Assembly: GCF_022317005.1 (NCBI RefSeq)
Contig: NZ_CP081006.1
Span: forward strand, 3,410,001 to 3,474,000
Source of the DNA: Mycobacterium sp. IDR2000157661
GTDB taxonomy: Bacteria > Actinomycetota > Actinomycetes > Mycobacteriales > Mycobacteriaceae
Reading direction: 5' to 3'
DNA length: 64,000 nt
A model generated the notes under the pieces. It did not search any database. It worked only from the letters and a program-made list of their open reading frames with translations, and had not been told where the DNA came from. The translations under genes and the position numbers were made by a program. Position 1 is the first letter of the stretch. Each line of letters starts with the position of its first letter. Shown here piece by piece: positions 24,227 to 33,829 of the stretch.

Positions 24227-25870
24227 GTGCCTCAGGTTCGCGTTGGACCCCTGCTCCGTCATGTCGGCGAGAACGATGCGACCGTCTGGGTCGAGACCGA
24301 CGGGCCCTGCCGCGTGGAGGTTCTCGGCGACAGCGCCAACACCTTCGAGGTCGAGGGTCACCACTTCGCGATCGTCTGCGTGACCGACCTGGACCCGGAC
24401 TCCGAACATCCCTACGAGGTGCACCTCGACGGCGCCAAAGCCTGGCCGCCGGATGACTACGAGTTCCCGCAGCCCCGCATCCGACTGATGCCGCGCGACG
24501 GGTCCCTGCGGCTGCTGTTCGGGTCGTGCCGCGCCTCGGCTCCGCACCGCCCGCCCTACACCTTCCAGACCTGGTGGCATCCGAAGGGCAAGGGCATCGA
24601 CGTGCTGCGCACCTACGGCATGCGGATGCTGCGGCAGCCGTCGGCGCTGTGGCCCGACGCGCTGCTGATGCTGGGCGACCAGCTCTACGCCGACCAGGTC
24701 AACGATTCGATCAAGGAACTCGTCGCCGACCGCGAGGTGCACGCCAACGGGCCGGTCGAGGTGCTCGAGGACTTCGAGGAGTACTGCATCGGCTACTGGG
24801 ACGCCTGGAGCGAGCCGGTGGTGCGGTGGATGCTCTCGACGTTGCCCACGTCGATGATGTTCGACGACCACGAGATCAACGACAAGTGGAACACCTCGCA
24901 GGCCTGGCTGGAGGAGAAGCGCAAGACCGACTGGTACGAGACCAGGATCATCGGCGGGCTGATGGCCTACTGGATCTACCAGCATCTGGGCAACATGTCG
25001 CCGCAGGAGCTCGCCGAGGACGAAACGTTCCAGGAGACCATCGCCCGCCGGGACGGCACCGAGCCGATCCGGCTGCTGGCCAAGAACGCCGAAAGCGACG
25101 ACGGCATGTCCCGATTCAGCATGAGCCGCGACCTCGGTCCGGCCCGGCTCATCATCGCCGACGCGCGCACCGGCCGTCAGCTGCGTCCCGGCCAACGGCG
25201 CATCATGACCGACGAGGAATGGGACTGGATCGCGGCCAAGGCCGACGGTCAGTACGACCACTTGCTGTTCGCCAGCTCGCTGCCGATCCTGTTGCCCTAC
25301 GGGATGCACCACATCGAGGCGTGGACCGAGGCCGTCAGCGACGGCGCCTGGGGCCGACGGCTGACCGGGCTCGGCGAGAAGGTGCGCATCACCGCCAATT
25401 TGGACCACTGGGCGTGCTTCCAGGACAGCTTCCGCCGGTTCGAGGATCTGGTGGTCGACGTCGCCACGGGCCGGCGTGGTGACCCCCCGAAGTCGATGGT
25501 GCTGTTCGGCGGCGACGTCCATCACTGCTGGGTGTCGGAGATCGAGCTGCCGCAGGACGCCCCCAGCACTCGAACCAAACTCTGGCAGGTGGTGTGCTCG
25601 GGGCTGCGCAAGGAACCGTCGGCGGGGGAGCGAATCGTGCTGCGCCTGGGGCACACTCGGCTGGCCGAGCGGTTCGGCAAGTTGTTGGTGCGGACCACGG
25701 ATGTGGGCCTGACCCGGCTGCGCTGGCGGCCGGTCACCATGCCGCACTTCCGCAACCAGGTCGGCACTTTGCAGATCGCGGGCGGTGAGATCGGCGTGCA
25801 AGTCGAGAAGGTGACCGGTGGGTGGCGCAAGCCGCACTTCACCACGGTCATCGAGCACAAACTGCTCTGA
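24227..25870 (+). CDS. PhoD-like alkaline phosphatase/phosphodiesterase family protein
   Basis: I favour GTG 24227, with CATGAT 6 nt upstream as a possible leaderless -10; GTG 24209 is the alternative. The 547-residue protein has an N-terminal beta domain (about 1-90) and a PhoD-type metallophosphatase domain. Metal-binding blocks are visible: F-G-S-C-R, M-L-G-D-Q-L-Y-A-D, M-F-D-D-H-E-I-N-D-K-W, and F-G-G-D-V-H-H-C. No signal peptide is seen, unlike secreted Bacillus PhoD, so a cytosolic role is likely. The physiological substrate is unknown. It is convergent with the SDR gene, one base apart. Confidence 0.83.
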   Translation: MPQVRVGPLLRHVGENDATVWVETDGPCRVEVLGDSANTFEVEGHHFAIVCVTDLDPDSEHPYEVHLDGAKAWPPDDYEFPQPRIRLMPRDGSLRLLFGSCRASAPHRPPYTFQTWWHPKGKGIDVLRTYGMRMLRQPSALWPDALLMLGDQLYADQVNDSIKELVADREVHANGPVEVLEDFEEYCIGYWDAWSEPVVRWMLSTLPTSMMFDDHEINDKWNTSQAWLEEKRKTDWYETRIIGGLMAYWIYQHLGNMSPQELAEDETFQETIARRDGTEPIRLLAKNAESDDGMSRFSMSRDLGPARLIIADARTGRQLRPGQRRIMTDEEWDWIAAKADGQYDHLLFASSLPILLPYGMHHIEAWTEAVSDGAWGRRLTGLGEKVRITANLDHWACFQDSFRRFEDLVVDVATGRRGDPPKSMVLFGGDVHHCWVSEIELPQDAPSTRTKLWQVVCSGLRKEPSAGERIVLRLGHTRLAERFGKLLVRTTDVGLTRLRWRPVTMPHFRNQVGTLQIAGGEIGVQVEKVTGGWRKPHFTTVIEHKLL

Positions 25871-25871
25871 G

Positions 25872-26612
25872 CTAGCCGGCGCCCTTTCCGTTGTCCACCC
25901 GGTACACCGCGCCGTGGATCGCGGCGGCGTCGTCGCTGGCGAGGAACGCGACGGCCTTGGCGACGTCGACTGTCTCCATGAACCCGCGCGGTGAGGCGAT
26001 GCGCATGATCAGGTCCCAGTCGGCGCCCTCGGGTGCGGCGAACTCCGTGGTCTGCGCGGTCGGCATCCCGCCCGGACAGACGGCGTTCACCCGGAGCTTC
26101 TCCTTGGTGTACTCCACCGCCAACGCACGGGTCAGCCCGACGAGGCCGTGCTTGGCCGCGCAGTATCCCGCCGAGTACACCTCACCCTCCACGCCGGCGA
26201 TCGAGGCCACGTTGACGATGTTGCCGGCCGTCTCGAGCAGATGCGGCAGGGCGGCGCGGCAGAGGTAGAACGGCCCGTTGAGGTTCACCGCGAGGTCCCG
26301 GTCCCACTCCTCGTCGGTCATCGTCGTGGTGTGCCGCATCTGGTGGTAGCCGGCGACGTTGACCAACACGTCGAGCCGGCCGAACGCCTCGACGCACTCG
26401 GCGACCGCCTGACGGCACGCCCGCGGCGACGTCACGTCCACGGAGGTGTACCGCCCGCCGGGCACCTCATCGAAGACCGCGGCCATCCGTTCGGCGTCGC
26501 GGGCGATGCCGAACACCGTCGCGCCGCGCTCGGCGAACAATTGCACCACGGCGGCGCCGAGGCCGGCTGAGGCGCCCGTCACCAACGCGACCTTGCCCTC
26601 GAGTCGTGTCAT
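25872..26612 (-). CDS. Short-chain dehydrogenase/reductase (SDR)
   Basis: Start ATG 26612 gives 246 residues beginning T-R-L-E-G-K-V-A-L-V-T-G-A-S-A-G-L-G, the usual SDR beginning; the open frame to 26645 adds non-homologous residues. The catalytic set is visible: N-V-A-G, the Ser in N-V-A-S-I-A-G, and Y-C-A-A-K. The cofactor loop has A-R-D after the second strand, favouring NADP(H). The end C-P-G-G-M-P-T is the post-active-site PG motif. The substrate cannot be deduced. It is divergent from the DUF2254 gene across a repeat-containing gap. Confidence 0.87.
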   Translation of the reverse strand: MTRLEGKVALVTGASAGLGAAVVQLFAERGATVFGIARDAERMAAVFDEVPGGRYTSVDVTSPRACRQAVAECVEAFGRLDVLVNVAGYHQMRHTTTMTDEEWDRDLAVNLNGPFYLCRAALPHLLETAGNIVNVASIAGVEGEVYSAGYCAAKHGLVGLTRALAVEYTKEKLRVNAVCPGGMPTAQTTEFAAPEGADWDLIMRIASPRGFMETVDVAKAVAFLASDDAAAIHGAVYRVDNGKGAG

Positions 26613-26625
26613 GGCATCGACTTTT

Positions 26626-26684
26626 TCATGCCCGGACCTTCTCATGCCCGGACCTTCTCATGCCCGCAGGCTCATGCCCGCAGG
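26626..26684 (+). repeat. Short tandem repeats in a divergent promoter region
   Basis: Four head-to-tail copies begin TCATGCCCG at 26626, 26642, 26658 and 26672. The first two are 16-bp units TCATGCCCGGACCTTC and the last two are 14-bp variants ending CAGGC. They fill half of the 110-bp gap between the SDR and DUF2254 genes. Such arrays can bind a regulator or arise by slippage. Confidence 0.8.
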
Positions 26685-26722
26685 CAGGGATACCGCACCT
26701 GTCCCTTGGGAACCCTCCGAGA

Positions 26723-28078
26723 ATGGCATCCAAGAATCGCTGGTCTCGAGTGCGGGAAGGGTTCCGCACCCAGCTCTGGCCCGTGCCGCTGATCGGCGTG
26801 CTGCTCGCCATCACCCTCGGCGTGGTCATGCCGTCCATCGACGTGGCTCTGGCCGACGTGCTGCCCGCGGCGCTCACCAGTTACCTGTTCGGTGGCGGTC
26901 CCAGTCAAGCCAGCGAGATGTTGTCGACGATCGCGGGGTCACTGATCACCGTGACCTCGCTGACCTTCTCCCTGACGGTGGTGACGCTTCAGCTGGCGAG
27001 CGCCCAGTACTCACCGCGCCTGCTGCGGACGTTCGCCCGTGACCGGTTCGTCCAGCTGACGCTGGCGCTTTTCCTGTCCACGTTCGCCTACGCGCTGGTC
27101 GTGCTCCGGACGGTGCGGTTGAGCGGAAACGGTTCCGAGTCCTTCGTTCCGCGCGTCTCGGTCACGTTGGCGTATCTGCTCGCGCTGGCCAGTGTCATCG
27201 GGCTGGTCCTGTTTCTGGCGCACCTGGTGCGCGAGATCCGGGTCGAGACCATGATGACCACGGTGCGTGCCGACGCCTCGGTGGCCACCGCGCAGGTTTT
27301 CAAGGAGATGGACGACGCCGATGCGTCCCGACAGATTCCGTCGATCCCGGCGCATGCGGCACTGATCCACGCCCGCGCCGACGGATTCCTGGCAGGCCTC
27401 GACCAGCAGGGGCTGCTGTCGGCTGCCGAAGAGCAGGATGCCGTGGTGGTCATCGACCGGATGGCCGGCGACTGGGTCGTCAAGGACACCCCGGTCGCCT
27501 ACGCCTGGTCCACCGACCCCGGCGTCCGCTTCGACGAGGACGAGCTCGGCAAGCTGGCCGACCAGGTGACCGCAGCCATTCACACCGCCGACGAGCGCAC
27601 CCCCGTCCAGGACGTCGCATACGGCCTGCGCCAGCTGACCGACGTCGCGGTCAAGGCGTTGTCGCCGGGCATCAACGATCCGACCACCGCCGTGCACGCG
27701 CTCGGGCACATCTCGACCCTGCTGTGTCAGTTCGCCCAACGCCAACTCGGCGCTACGGTCCTGTGCTCCGACGACGACGTCGTGCGCCTGGTCATCCGCC
27801 GTCCCGACCTGCCGCAGCTGTTGGACGTCGCGATCGCCCAGCCACGGCTGTACGGCGCAGAAGACCCCCTCGTGCTCGAGCGGCTGTTCGCAGTGCTGCG
27901 CGACCTGGCGTGGCGGGCCGACCGGCCGGAGCACCAGGAGGCGATCCGCGATCAGCTGGAACGCCTGCGGCGCACCGTCACCGAGCAGAACTTCGAGCCG
28001 GCCAAGCGTGAGCGCCTCGCCAACGCCGGCCTTGCCGTCGAAGGTGCGCTGGCGAAGTCGTGGCTGCCGTCGATGTAG
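26723..28078 (+). CDS. DUF2254 predicted membrane protein
   Basis: Start ATG 26723 (M-A-S-K-N-R-W-S-R-V) gives 451 residues; the open frame upstream runs through the tandem repeats and is not credible. Four hydrophobic segments lie in the first ~170 residues: L-I-G-V-L-L-A-I-T-L-G-V, the I-A-G-S-L-I-T-V-T-S-L-T-F-S-L region, L-A-L-F-L-S-T-F-A-Y-A-L-V and a fourth near 150. A soluble C-terminal ~270 residues follows with D-R-M-A-G-D-W-V-V-K and A-L-S-P-G-I-N-D-P-T-T-A. These match DUF2254, a family of unknown function. It is convergent with the ABC importer operon. Confidence 0.82.
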   Translation: MASKNRWSRVREGFRTQLWPVPLIGVLLAITLGVVMPSIDVALADVLPAALTSYLFGGGPSQASEMLSTIAGSLITVTSLTFSLTVVTLQLASAQYSPRLLRTFARDRFVQLTLALFLSTFAYALVVLRTVRLSGNGSESFVPRVSVTLAYLLALASVIGLVLFLAHLVREIRVETMMTTVRADASVATAQVFKEMDDADASRQIPSIPAHAALIHARADGFLAGLDQQGLLSAAEEQDAVVVIDRMAGDWVVKDTPVAYAWSTDPGVRFDEDELGKLADQVTAAIHTADERTPVQDVAYGLRQLTDVAVKALSPGINDPTTAVHALGHISTLLCQFAQRQLGATVLCSDDDVVRLVIRRPDLPQLLDVAIAQPRLYGAEDPLVLERLFAVLRDLAWRADRPEHQEAIRDQLERLRRTVTEQNFEPAKRERLANAGLAVEGALAKSWLPSM

Positions 28079-28082
28079 TCGC

Positions 28083-29696
28083 TCAGCCGGCCACCCGCGG
28101 ACGTTCCGGGGGAACCGCCGCCAGGAGTGCGCGGGTGTAGTCGCTCTCCGGTGCGGCGAACAACTCGGCAGCCGGCCGGTATTCGACGGCCGCGCCTTCG
28201 CGCATCACCAGCACGTCGTGGCTGACCTGCTGCACGATCGCGAGGTCGTGTGCGATGAACAGGTAGGTCAGGCCGAGGTCACGCTGTAGCGACGCCAGCA
28301 GGTCGAGCACCCGGGACTGCACCGAGACATCCAGCGCCGCAGTCGCTTCGTCGAGGATCAGTAGATCCGGTTCACCCGCCAGCGCACGCGCGATGTTGAC
28401 TCGCTGGCGTTCGCCACCGGAGAGTTCGTGCGGGTAGCGCGGAGCGAACGACGTTGGTAGACCGACCAATTCGAGCAACTCGGCGACCCTGACCGCACGG
28501 GCACGTCGCCCCGGCGCCAGGCGGTGCACCCGCAGTGGTTCCGCGATCGCGGCGCCGACCCGCGACCGCGGGTTCAGCGACGCGAACGGGTCCTGGAAGA
28601 TCAGGCTGATCCGCCGGCGCAACGCCTTCTGCGCCGAACCGCGCACCGCGAGGATGTCCGTCGCGTCGAGGGTCGCGCTGCCTGCGTTCGGCCGCAGCAG
28701 TCCGGTGAGGGCTGCGGCCACCGTGGACTTGCCCGAACCGGATTCACCGACCAGGCCCAGCGTGGTGCCGCGGCGGATCCGGAATGACAGGTCGCGCACC
28801 GCGTGCACCGTTGACGGGCCGGTCGGGGTGTCGACGTCGAAGCGGACGTCGAGATCGCCGACTGCCAGCAGCACCGGCGCATCGGTCACCGGCGGCGGAC
28901 CCGAACGGCCGATCAGCGGCCTGGCGGCCAGCAGTTCGCGGGTGTATGCGTGTGCGGGACGGTCGAAGACGTCGCCGATCGGGGCCTGCTCCACCGCCTC
29001 ACCGTCGCGCAGCACCGCCACGTCGTCGGCCACCTGGCCGATGACTCCGAGGTCGTGGCTGATCCACACAACCGCGGTGCCGAAGTCGCGCTGCAGGTCG
29101 GCCACCAACTCGAGGATCTGCGCCTGCGTCGTGACATCGAGAGCGGTCGTCGGCTCGTCGGCGATGAGCAGCTGCGGATCGCACGCCATCGCGATCGCGA
29201 TCATCACCCGTTGCTTCTGCCCGCCGGACAGCTGATGCGGGTAGGCATGCAGCCGGGCGGCCGCGTCCGGCAGACCGACCGCCTCGAGCAGTTCGACGGC
29301 GCGTGTGCGGGCCTGCTGACGCGTCATACGCCGGTGTGCCTCCAGCGATTCGGCGATCTGCCGCTCGAGTGTCAACAGGGGATTGAGTGAGGTGCCGGGG
29401 TCCTGGAAGACGAAACCGACCTGGCCGCCGTGCACACTGCGCAACACCCGGCTCGACGCGCCGACGAGCTGGGTCCGGCCCGAGGTGCTGGTCAGCGTGC
29501 TGCTTCCGGCGACTCTCGCCCCCGGCGCGTCGAGCAGGCCGGTCGCGGCCAGCACGGTCATCGACTTCCCGGAACCGGATTCGCCGACGATGCCGAGGGT
29601 CCGCCCACGCTCGACGTCGAACGAGACTCCACGCACGATCTCGCGTCTGCCGATTCGCACGCGCAGATCGCGCACCCGCAACACCGGATCGCTCAC
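28083..29696 (-). CDS. Peptide-type ABC importer, fused dual ATP-binding protein (DppDF-like)
   Basis: GTG 29696 overlaps the stop of the permease gene (GTGA), giving 537 residues; the longer open frame lies inside the permease gene. Two ABC domains are in tandem. The first has Walker [10 protein letters not shown], signature L-S-G-G-Q-K-Q and Walker B L-L-I-A-D-E-P-T. The second has [16 protein letters not shown] and L-L-I-L-D-E-A-T. In the second domain the usual Pro of D-E-P is Ala (D-E-A-T). It energises the importer encoded upstream in the same operon, for oligopeptides, nickel or similar solutes. Confidence 0.88.
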   Translation of the reverse strand: MSDPVLRVRDLRVRIGRREIVRGVSFDVERGRTLGIVGESGSGKSMTVLAATGLLDAPGARVAGSSTLTSTSGRTQLVGASSRVLRSVHGGQVGFVFQDPGTSLNPLLTLERQIAESLEAHRRMTRQQARTRAVELLEAVGLPDAAARLHAYPHQLSGGQKQRVMIAIAMACDPQLLIADEPTTALDVTTQAQILELVADLQRDFGTAVVWISHDLGVIGQVADDVAVLRDGEAVEQAPIGDVFDRPAHAYTRELLAARPLIGRSGPPPVTDAPVLLAVGDLDVRFDVDTPTGPSTVHAVRDLSFRIRRGTTLGLVGESGSGKSTVAAALTGLLRPNAGSATLDATDILAVRGSAQKALRRRISLIFQDPFASLNPRSRVGAAIAEPLRVHRLAPGRRARAVRVAELLELVGLPTSFAPRYPHELSGGERQRVNIARALAGEPDLLILDEATAALDVSVQSRVLDLLASLQRDLGLTYLFIAHDLAIVQQVSHDVLVMREGAAVEYRPAAELFAAPESDYTRALLAAVPPERPRVAG

Positions 29697-30592
29697 CGCT
29701 GCACCCCCTTCGCGCGGGCCTCGATCATGGTGCGCTGCTTGGGATCGAGCACATCGCGCAGTCCGTCGCCGAACAGGTTGAAGGCGAGCACCGTGACGAA
29801 GATGGCCGCCCCGGGGAACACCGCCATCCACCACGCCAGCGTCACGAAGCCCTGCGAGTCGAAGATCATCCGGCCCAGCGAGGGCTGCGGCGGCTGAATG
29901 CCGAGGCCGAGGAAGGACAGCGCCGCCTCCGACAGGATCGCGAAGGCCAGCGACAGCGACGTCTGCACGATCAACGGCCCGGCGATGTTGGGCAATATGT
30001 GCCTGCCGAGGATGTAGCGGTGGCCGGTGCCCATGCTGCGCGACACCGACACGAACGGTTCCACCCGCACGCTCATGGTGCTGGCGCGGGCGACGCGGGC
30101 GAAGATCGGCGTGTAGACGATCCCGATCGCCAGGATCGTGGTGCTTACCCCGGGACCGAGGATGGCCACCACCGCGAGCGCCAACAGAAGCACCGGGAAC
30201 GCGAACATCACGTCCACCACGCGCATGAAGACGGTGTCCAGCCAGCCACCGCGATAGCCCGACACCACACCGACGGTCACGCCCACCACCACGGCGAACG
30301 CCACGCTGACCACCGCGACCCGCATCGACGCCTGGATCGCGACCAGCACCCGCGAGAAGACGTCGCGGCCCAGTTCGTCGGTGCCGAACCAGTGTTCACC
30401 GCTCGGCGGTTGCAGGGCGTTCGGCACGTCGACGTCGTTGACGCCGTACGGCGCAATCCAATTCGCCGTGAGCGCGACGAACCCGATCAACAGCAGCAGC
30501 GTTGCGCTCACCACCGTGACCGGGTTGCCCAGCAGCAGACGCACCGACGAGACTCGGGTGGCGTCCCCTGCAATGGGTGCGGGTGAGGTCAT
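29693..30592 (-). CDS. Peptide-type ABC importer permease (DppC/OppC-like)
   Basis: A 299-residue inner-membrane permease with the OppC layout: an N-terminal helix (about 30-48), a periplasmic segment containing H-W-F-G-T-D-E-L-G-R-D-V-F-S-R, five further helices, and the ATPase-contact EAA loop with E-A-A-L-S-F-L-G-L-G-I-Q-P-P. Its ATG overlaps the preceding permease stop (ATGA) and its stop overlaps the ATPase start. The substrate is set by the lipoprotein two genes upstream. Confidence 0.9.
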   Translation of the reverse strand: MTSPAPIAGDATRVSSVRLLLGNPVTVVSATLLLLIGFVALTANWIAPYGVNDVDVPNALQPPSGEHWFGTDELGRDVFSRVLVAIQASMRVAVVSVAFAVVVGVTVGVVSGYRGGWLDTVFMRVVDVMFAFPVLLLALAVVAILGPGVSTTILAIGIVYTPIFARVARASTMSVRVEPFVSVSRSMGTGHRYILGRHILPNIAGPLIVQTSLSLAFAILSEAALSFLGLGIQPPQPSLGRMIFDSQGFVTLAWWMAVFPGAAIFVTVLAFNLFGDGLRDVLDPKQRTMIEARAKGVQR

Positions 30593-31557
30593 GACAGCCG
30601 GATCCTCGGGTCGACGACGGCGTAGAGCGCGTCGACGAGGAGGTTGACGAGCAGGAACAACGCCGCCACCAACAGGACCGTGCCCTGGATGAGCGGGTAG
30701 TCGCGGGCCGCGACGGCGTTGTAGACCAACCGCCCGAGGCCGGGCCAGGCGAACACCACCTCGACGACGATCACACCGCTCAGGATCGTCGCGAGCTGAA
30801 TACCGGTGATGGTCAGCACCGGGATCAAGGCGTTACGCACGGTGTGACGCAGCGTGACGACCCGCGGCGCAAGGCCTTTCGAGCGGGCGGTGCGCACGTA
30901 CCCCATCGCGGCGACCTCGAGCACCGCCGAGCGCACGTAGCGGGTCAGGATCGCACCGGCCACCAGACCGACTGTCAGGGCGGGCAGCACCAGGTGGCGA
31001 AGCCAGCCGGCCGGATCATCCAGCAGCGGCCGGTAACCCGAGGTGGGCAGCCAACCCAGCGTCGAGGCGAACAGCGCGATGAGCAGGATGCCCATCCAGA
31101 AGTCCGGGATGGACACCCCGAACTGGCTGCCCACCCGGATGAGCGCGTCGCTGACCTTGCCTTCGCGCAGCGCCGAGTAGATGCCCGCAGGCACGGCGAT
31201 GAGCAGCGCGACGGCGATGCCCACGAACGCCAGCGACACGGTCGCGGGCAGCCGCTCGAGCAGGATCACCGTGACCGGGTCGCCGTTGCGGAAGCTCACG
31301 CCGAGATCACCGGTCACCGCGTTGCCCAGATACCCGAAGAACTGCTCGACGATCGGCTTGTCGAGCCCGCTCGCCGAGCGCAGCGCCGCATAGGCCTCCG
31401 GGGAGTAACGCGTGCCAAGCGCGATGCGCACGGGGTCGCCGGGCACGAGGTGCACCAGGGCGAACACGAGGACCAGCACGCCGAGCAACACCACAGCGGA
31501 GTACGCGAGTCTGCGCGCCAGAAAGCGGGCGATGGGGTGAGTCGCCAACCGGGTCAC
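30589..31557 (-). CDS. Peptide-type ABC importer permease (DppB/OppB-like)
   Basis: A 322-residue permease of the OppB type. The N-terminal helix is followed by F-A-L-V-H-L-V-P-G-D-P-V-R and a large exterior loop. The EAA-type loop lies near Y-V-R-T-A-R-S-K-G-L-A-P-R-V-V-T-L-R-H, and the C-terminal P-G-L-G-R-L-V-Y-N-A-V-A-A-R-D-Y-P motif is typical. The GTG start overlaps the stop of the substrate-binding lipoprotein gene (GTGA). Second gene of a four-gene importer operon. Confidence 0.9.
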   Translation of the reverse strand: MTRLATHPIARFLARRLAYSAVVLLGVLVLVFALVHLVPGDPVRIALGTRYSPEAYAALRSASGLDKPIVEQFFGYLGNAVTGDLGVSFRNGDPVTVILLERLPATVSLAFVGIAVALLIAVPAGIYSALREGKVSDALIRVGSQFGVSIPDFWMGILLIALFASTLGWLPTSGYRPLLDDPAGWLRHLVLPALTVGLVAGAILTRYVRSAVLEVAAMGYVRTARSKGLAPRVVTLRHTVRNALIPVLTITGIQLATILSGVIVVEVVFAWPGLGRLVYNAVAARDYPLIQGTVLLVAALFLLVNLLVDALYAVVDPRIRLS

Positions 31558-33071
31558 GCCGTTTCGTCCCCGTCCAGGCCGGCGTCCCGGAACCGGACCG
31601 CCCCGTCACGGCGTGCCTGGTATCCGGTCAGGTTGGGCACCCAGGCCTGGATGACCGACGGGTTGTAGAGGTAGATGTAGCTCACCCGGTCGGCGATGAT
31701 GGTCGCGGCCTCGCGGTAATCCTGTTCGCGCGCACGACGATTCGTTTCCACCCGGCCGGCGTCGAGCAGTCGGTCAACGTCTGGGTTCGAGAACTTCTGC
31801 GCGTTGCTGGTGCCGTCCGTGTGGTGCTGGGCATAGTAGAAGTCGTCCGGGTCGATGTTGCCGAGCCAACCCATCATCAGCATGTCGAAGTTGCCGGAGT
31901 TCTGTTCGTCGAGCCAGGTCGCGAAGTCGACGGTACGGATGCGGACAGTGATGCCCAGCGGGGCGAGGTTGTCGGCGATCACCTGCGCGGCGGTCACCGT
32001 CTCGGGATACTCGTTGGTGACCAGCATGTCCATCTCGACATCGCCGACACCGGCTTCGTCGAGCAGGCGCTGCGCCGTCGCGATGTCGTAGCGGTAGCGG
32101 TCGTAGGGGGTGTACCAGGGGTTGCCCTCGGGGATCGCGAGTTGATTCGCGCTCGCGGTGCCGTAGCTGGTGACGGTGACGATCGCGTCGCGGTCGATGC
32201 CATAGGCGACCGCCTGGCGCACGCGCACGTCGTCCCAGGGGGCACGGGCGCCATTGAGCGCGAGATACCAGTAGTCGTTGCTCGGGGTGACCGCGAGGTG
32301 CACCGAGTCGTCGTCGCGCAGCTGCGCCACCCGCTGCGGCGGAATGGAATCGGTCCAGTCGATCTCACCGGCCTGCAGTGCCGACAGCGCGGTGGACGGC
32401 TCGGAGATGAAGCGGAAGGTCACACCGGGCACCTGCGGGGGCCCGTCCCAGTACGACGGGTTGGCCCGCAAGACGATCGAGTCGCCGCTTTTCTGCGACT
32501 GGAAGGCGAACGGCCCGGTGCCGACCGGGTGGGTCGCGATCCGGCCGCTTTCGACGTTGCCGCGCTGCACGATCGCCATGCCCTTGAATCCACCGATGTT
32601 GGTCAGCAGGTTCGGGGTCGGCTGCTTGACACGGATCACCACGGTCAGCCGATCAGCGGCGAAGACGTCGCTGACGGCGCTGAACTTGTCGACGTTGGCG
32701 AGTTGCTCGTCGATGATCCGCCGGTAGGAGAACACCACGTCGTCGGCGGACAGCGGGCTGCCGTCGTGAAAGGTGACTCCGGGACGCAGGCGGAACGTCC
32801 ACGTCAGCTGGTCGTCGCTGACGTCCCACGTCTCCGCCAGCGCGGGACGCATCTGAAGGTCGGCGTCGGGTTCGACGAGGGTGTCGAAGACGTTCTCGAG
32901 CACCTCGAACGAGAAGTAGGCGGTCGTCTTGTGCGGGTCGAGCTGATCGGGCTCGCCGGCGATGGCGGCGATGAGATTGCCCGACGAGTCACCGAGATCG
33001 ACGCGCTCGCCGACCGAGCAGCCCGTCACCGCGATGATGACGACCGCGACCACCGCCGCCAGTCGTTTCAT
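31554..33071 (-). CDS. Peptide-type ABC importer substrate-binding lipoprotein (SBP family 5)
   Basis: ATG 33071 opens a lipoprotein signal (V-V-A-V-V-I-I-A-V-T-G-C, lipidated Cys about residue 18); the longer frame upstream is unlikely. The 505-residue protein is a family-5 solute-binding protein with E-P-D-Q-L-D-P-H, L-A-E-T-W-D-V-S, T-W-T-F-R-L-R-P-G-V-T-F-H-D-G, and the late A-V-A-Y-G-I-D-R. It should bind peptide-like or Ni-chelate substrates outside the membrane. It is first in the operon with two permeases and the dual ATPase. The binding pocket does not reveal the ligand by eye. Confidence 0.9.
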   Translation of the reverse strand: MKRLAAVVAVVIIAVTGCSVGERVDLGDSSGNLIAAIAGEPDQLDPHKTTAYFSFEVLENVFDTLVEPDADLQMRPALAETWDVSDDQLTWTFRLRPGVTFHDGSPLSADDVVFSYRRIIDEQLANVDKFSAVSDVFAADRLTVVIRVKQPTPNLLTNIGGFKGMAIVQRGNVESGRIATHPVGTGPFAFQSQKSGDSIVLRANPSYWDGPPQVPGVTFRFISEPSTALSALQAGEIDWTDSIPPQRVAQLRDDDSVHLAVTPSNDYWYLALNGARAPWDDVRVRQAVAYGIDRDAIVTVTSYGTASANQLAIPEGNPWYTPYDRYRYDIATAQRLLDEAGVGDVEMDMLVTNEYPETVTAAQVIADNLAPLGITVRIRTVDFATWLDEQNSGNFDMLMMGWLGNIDPDDFYYAQHHTDGTSNAQKFSNPDVDRLLDAGRVETNRRAREQDYREAATIIADRVSYIYLYNPSVIQAWVPNLTGYQARRDGAVRFRDAGLDGDETA

Positions 33072-33206
33072 AGCCACCGTTCCCAGCCTATCGAGCGTCG
33101 ATCCCCGCGGGCGGCGGTCGGCCAAACCGGAGCGCGGCAAACCGGTGACGGGCCGGTGTGCACACTGGGATACTCAGCACACCGCCGACGCCGGAAAGGG
33201 ACGACG

Positions 33207-33767
33207 TTGAGGACGACGATCACACGGACGACGATCACACGGACACTGTCCGCCGCCGCTCTGGTCGTCGGCGTGGTGCTCGGCGCCGCGGGCACCGCGC
33301 AGGGTCAGGGCGACGTGAAGTCCCCGGACACGCCCGAGGGCATCTACTCGGTCCGGATCGGCGATCAGGCCGAGACCACCTGGGAGATCTACCCCATCTG
33401 CGTCCCCACCGTCGGGGACCTGCGCGAACCGCTCATCCTTCCGGTCGCCTGCCGGCTGCGTGTCACGCCCGCAGGCCGCGGCGGTTCGGAGGCTGTGCAG
33501 GTCGGCGGTCGCTGGACCTTCCAGTCGAACACCTTCGACTCCGTGCGCAAGTGTCCGGACGGCACCGAGGCGAAGCAGAAGGAGGTCTACTCCTTCGACG
33601 GCGCCACGCTGGCCGGCGAACTGCAGGTGATCCAAGGTGCCATCTGCGGCGAGCAGCCCCGGATGACGAACATCCCGCTGACCCTGACGTTCAAGTCGCC
33701 GCTGGCGATTCCGGTCACCCCCTATCCGCTGATCTGCGAGCCCGGCGGGCTGCGGCGCTGCTTCTAG
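33207..33767 (+). CDS. Secreted protein of unknown family, TTG start
   Basis: TTG 33207 is the best start: GAAAGGGA lies about 7 nt upstream and the frame then gives a signal peptide (A-A-A-L-V-V-G-V-V-L-G-A-A-G-T-A-Q-G). The 186-residue product is exported. Its mature part has paired cysteines (Y-P-I-C-V-P, V-A-C-R, R-K-C-P, A-I-C-G, L-I-C-E, R-R-C-F) and looks like a small beta domain. I do not recognise the family. The signal-peptide n-region is duplicated: R-T-T-I-T occurs twice, encoded by a 15-bp direct repeat. Confidence 0.72.
   Translation: MRTTITRTTITRTLSAAALVVGVVLGAAGTAQGQGDVKSPDTPEGIYSVRIGDQAETTWEIYPICVPTVGDLREPLILPVACRLRVTPAGRGGSEAVQVGGRWTFQSNTFDSVRKCPDGTEAKQKEVYSFDGATLAGELQVIQGAICGEQPRMTNIPLTLTFKSPLAIPVTPYPLICEPGGLRRCF
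33211..33240 (+). repeat. 15-bp tandem duplication in a signal-peptide coding region
   Basis: GGACGACGATCACAC occurs twice in direct succession (33211-33225 and 33226-33240), directly after the TTG start. The duplication adds five codons to the positively charged n-region of the signal peptide. Confidence 0.9.
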
Positions 33768-33829
33768 CCGTCCGAGGGCGCCGGTCCGCAGGTTCGGTCG
33801 ACTCGCTGCGGTGGGTATGGTCGGCAACG

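Noticed and set aside
24008-25858. A 616-codon minus-strand frame opposite the PhoD-like gene
   Set aside because: Low-complexity antisense translation; the plus-strand gene has metal-binding motifs.
31821-33206. Upstream part of a 648-codon plus-strand frame
   Set aside because: It is antisense to the substrate-binding lipoprotein gene; coding begins at TTG 33207, where a ribosome-binding site and signal peptide appear.
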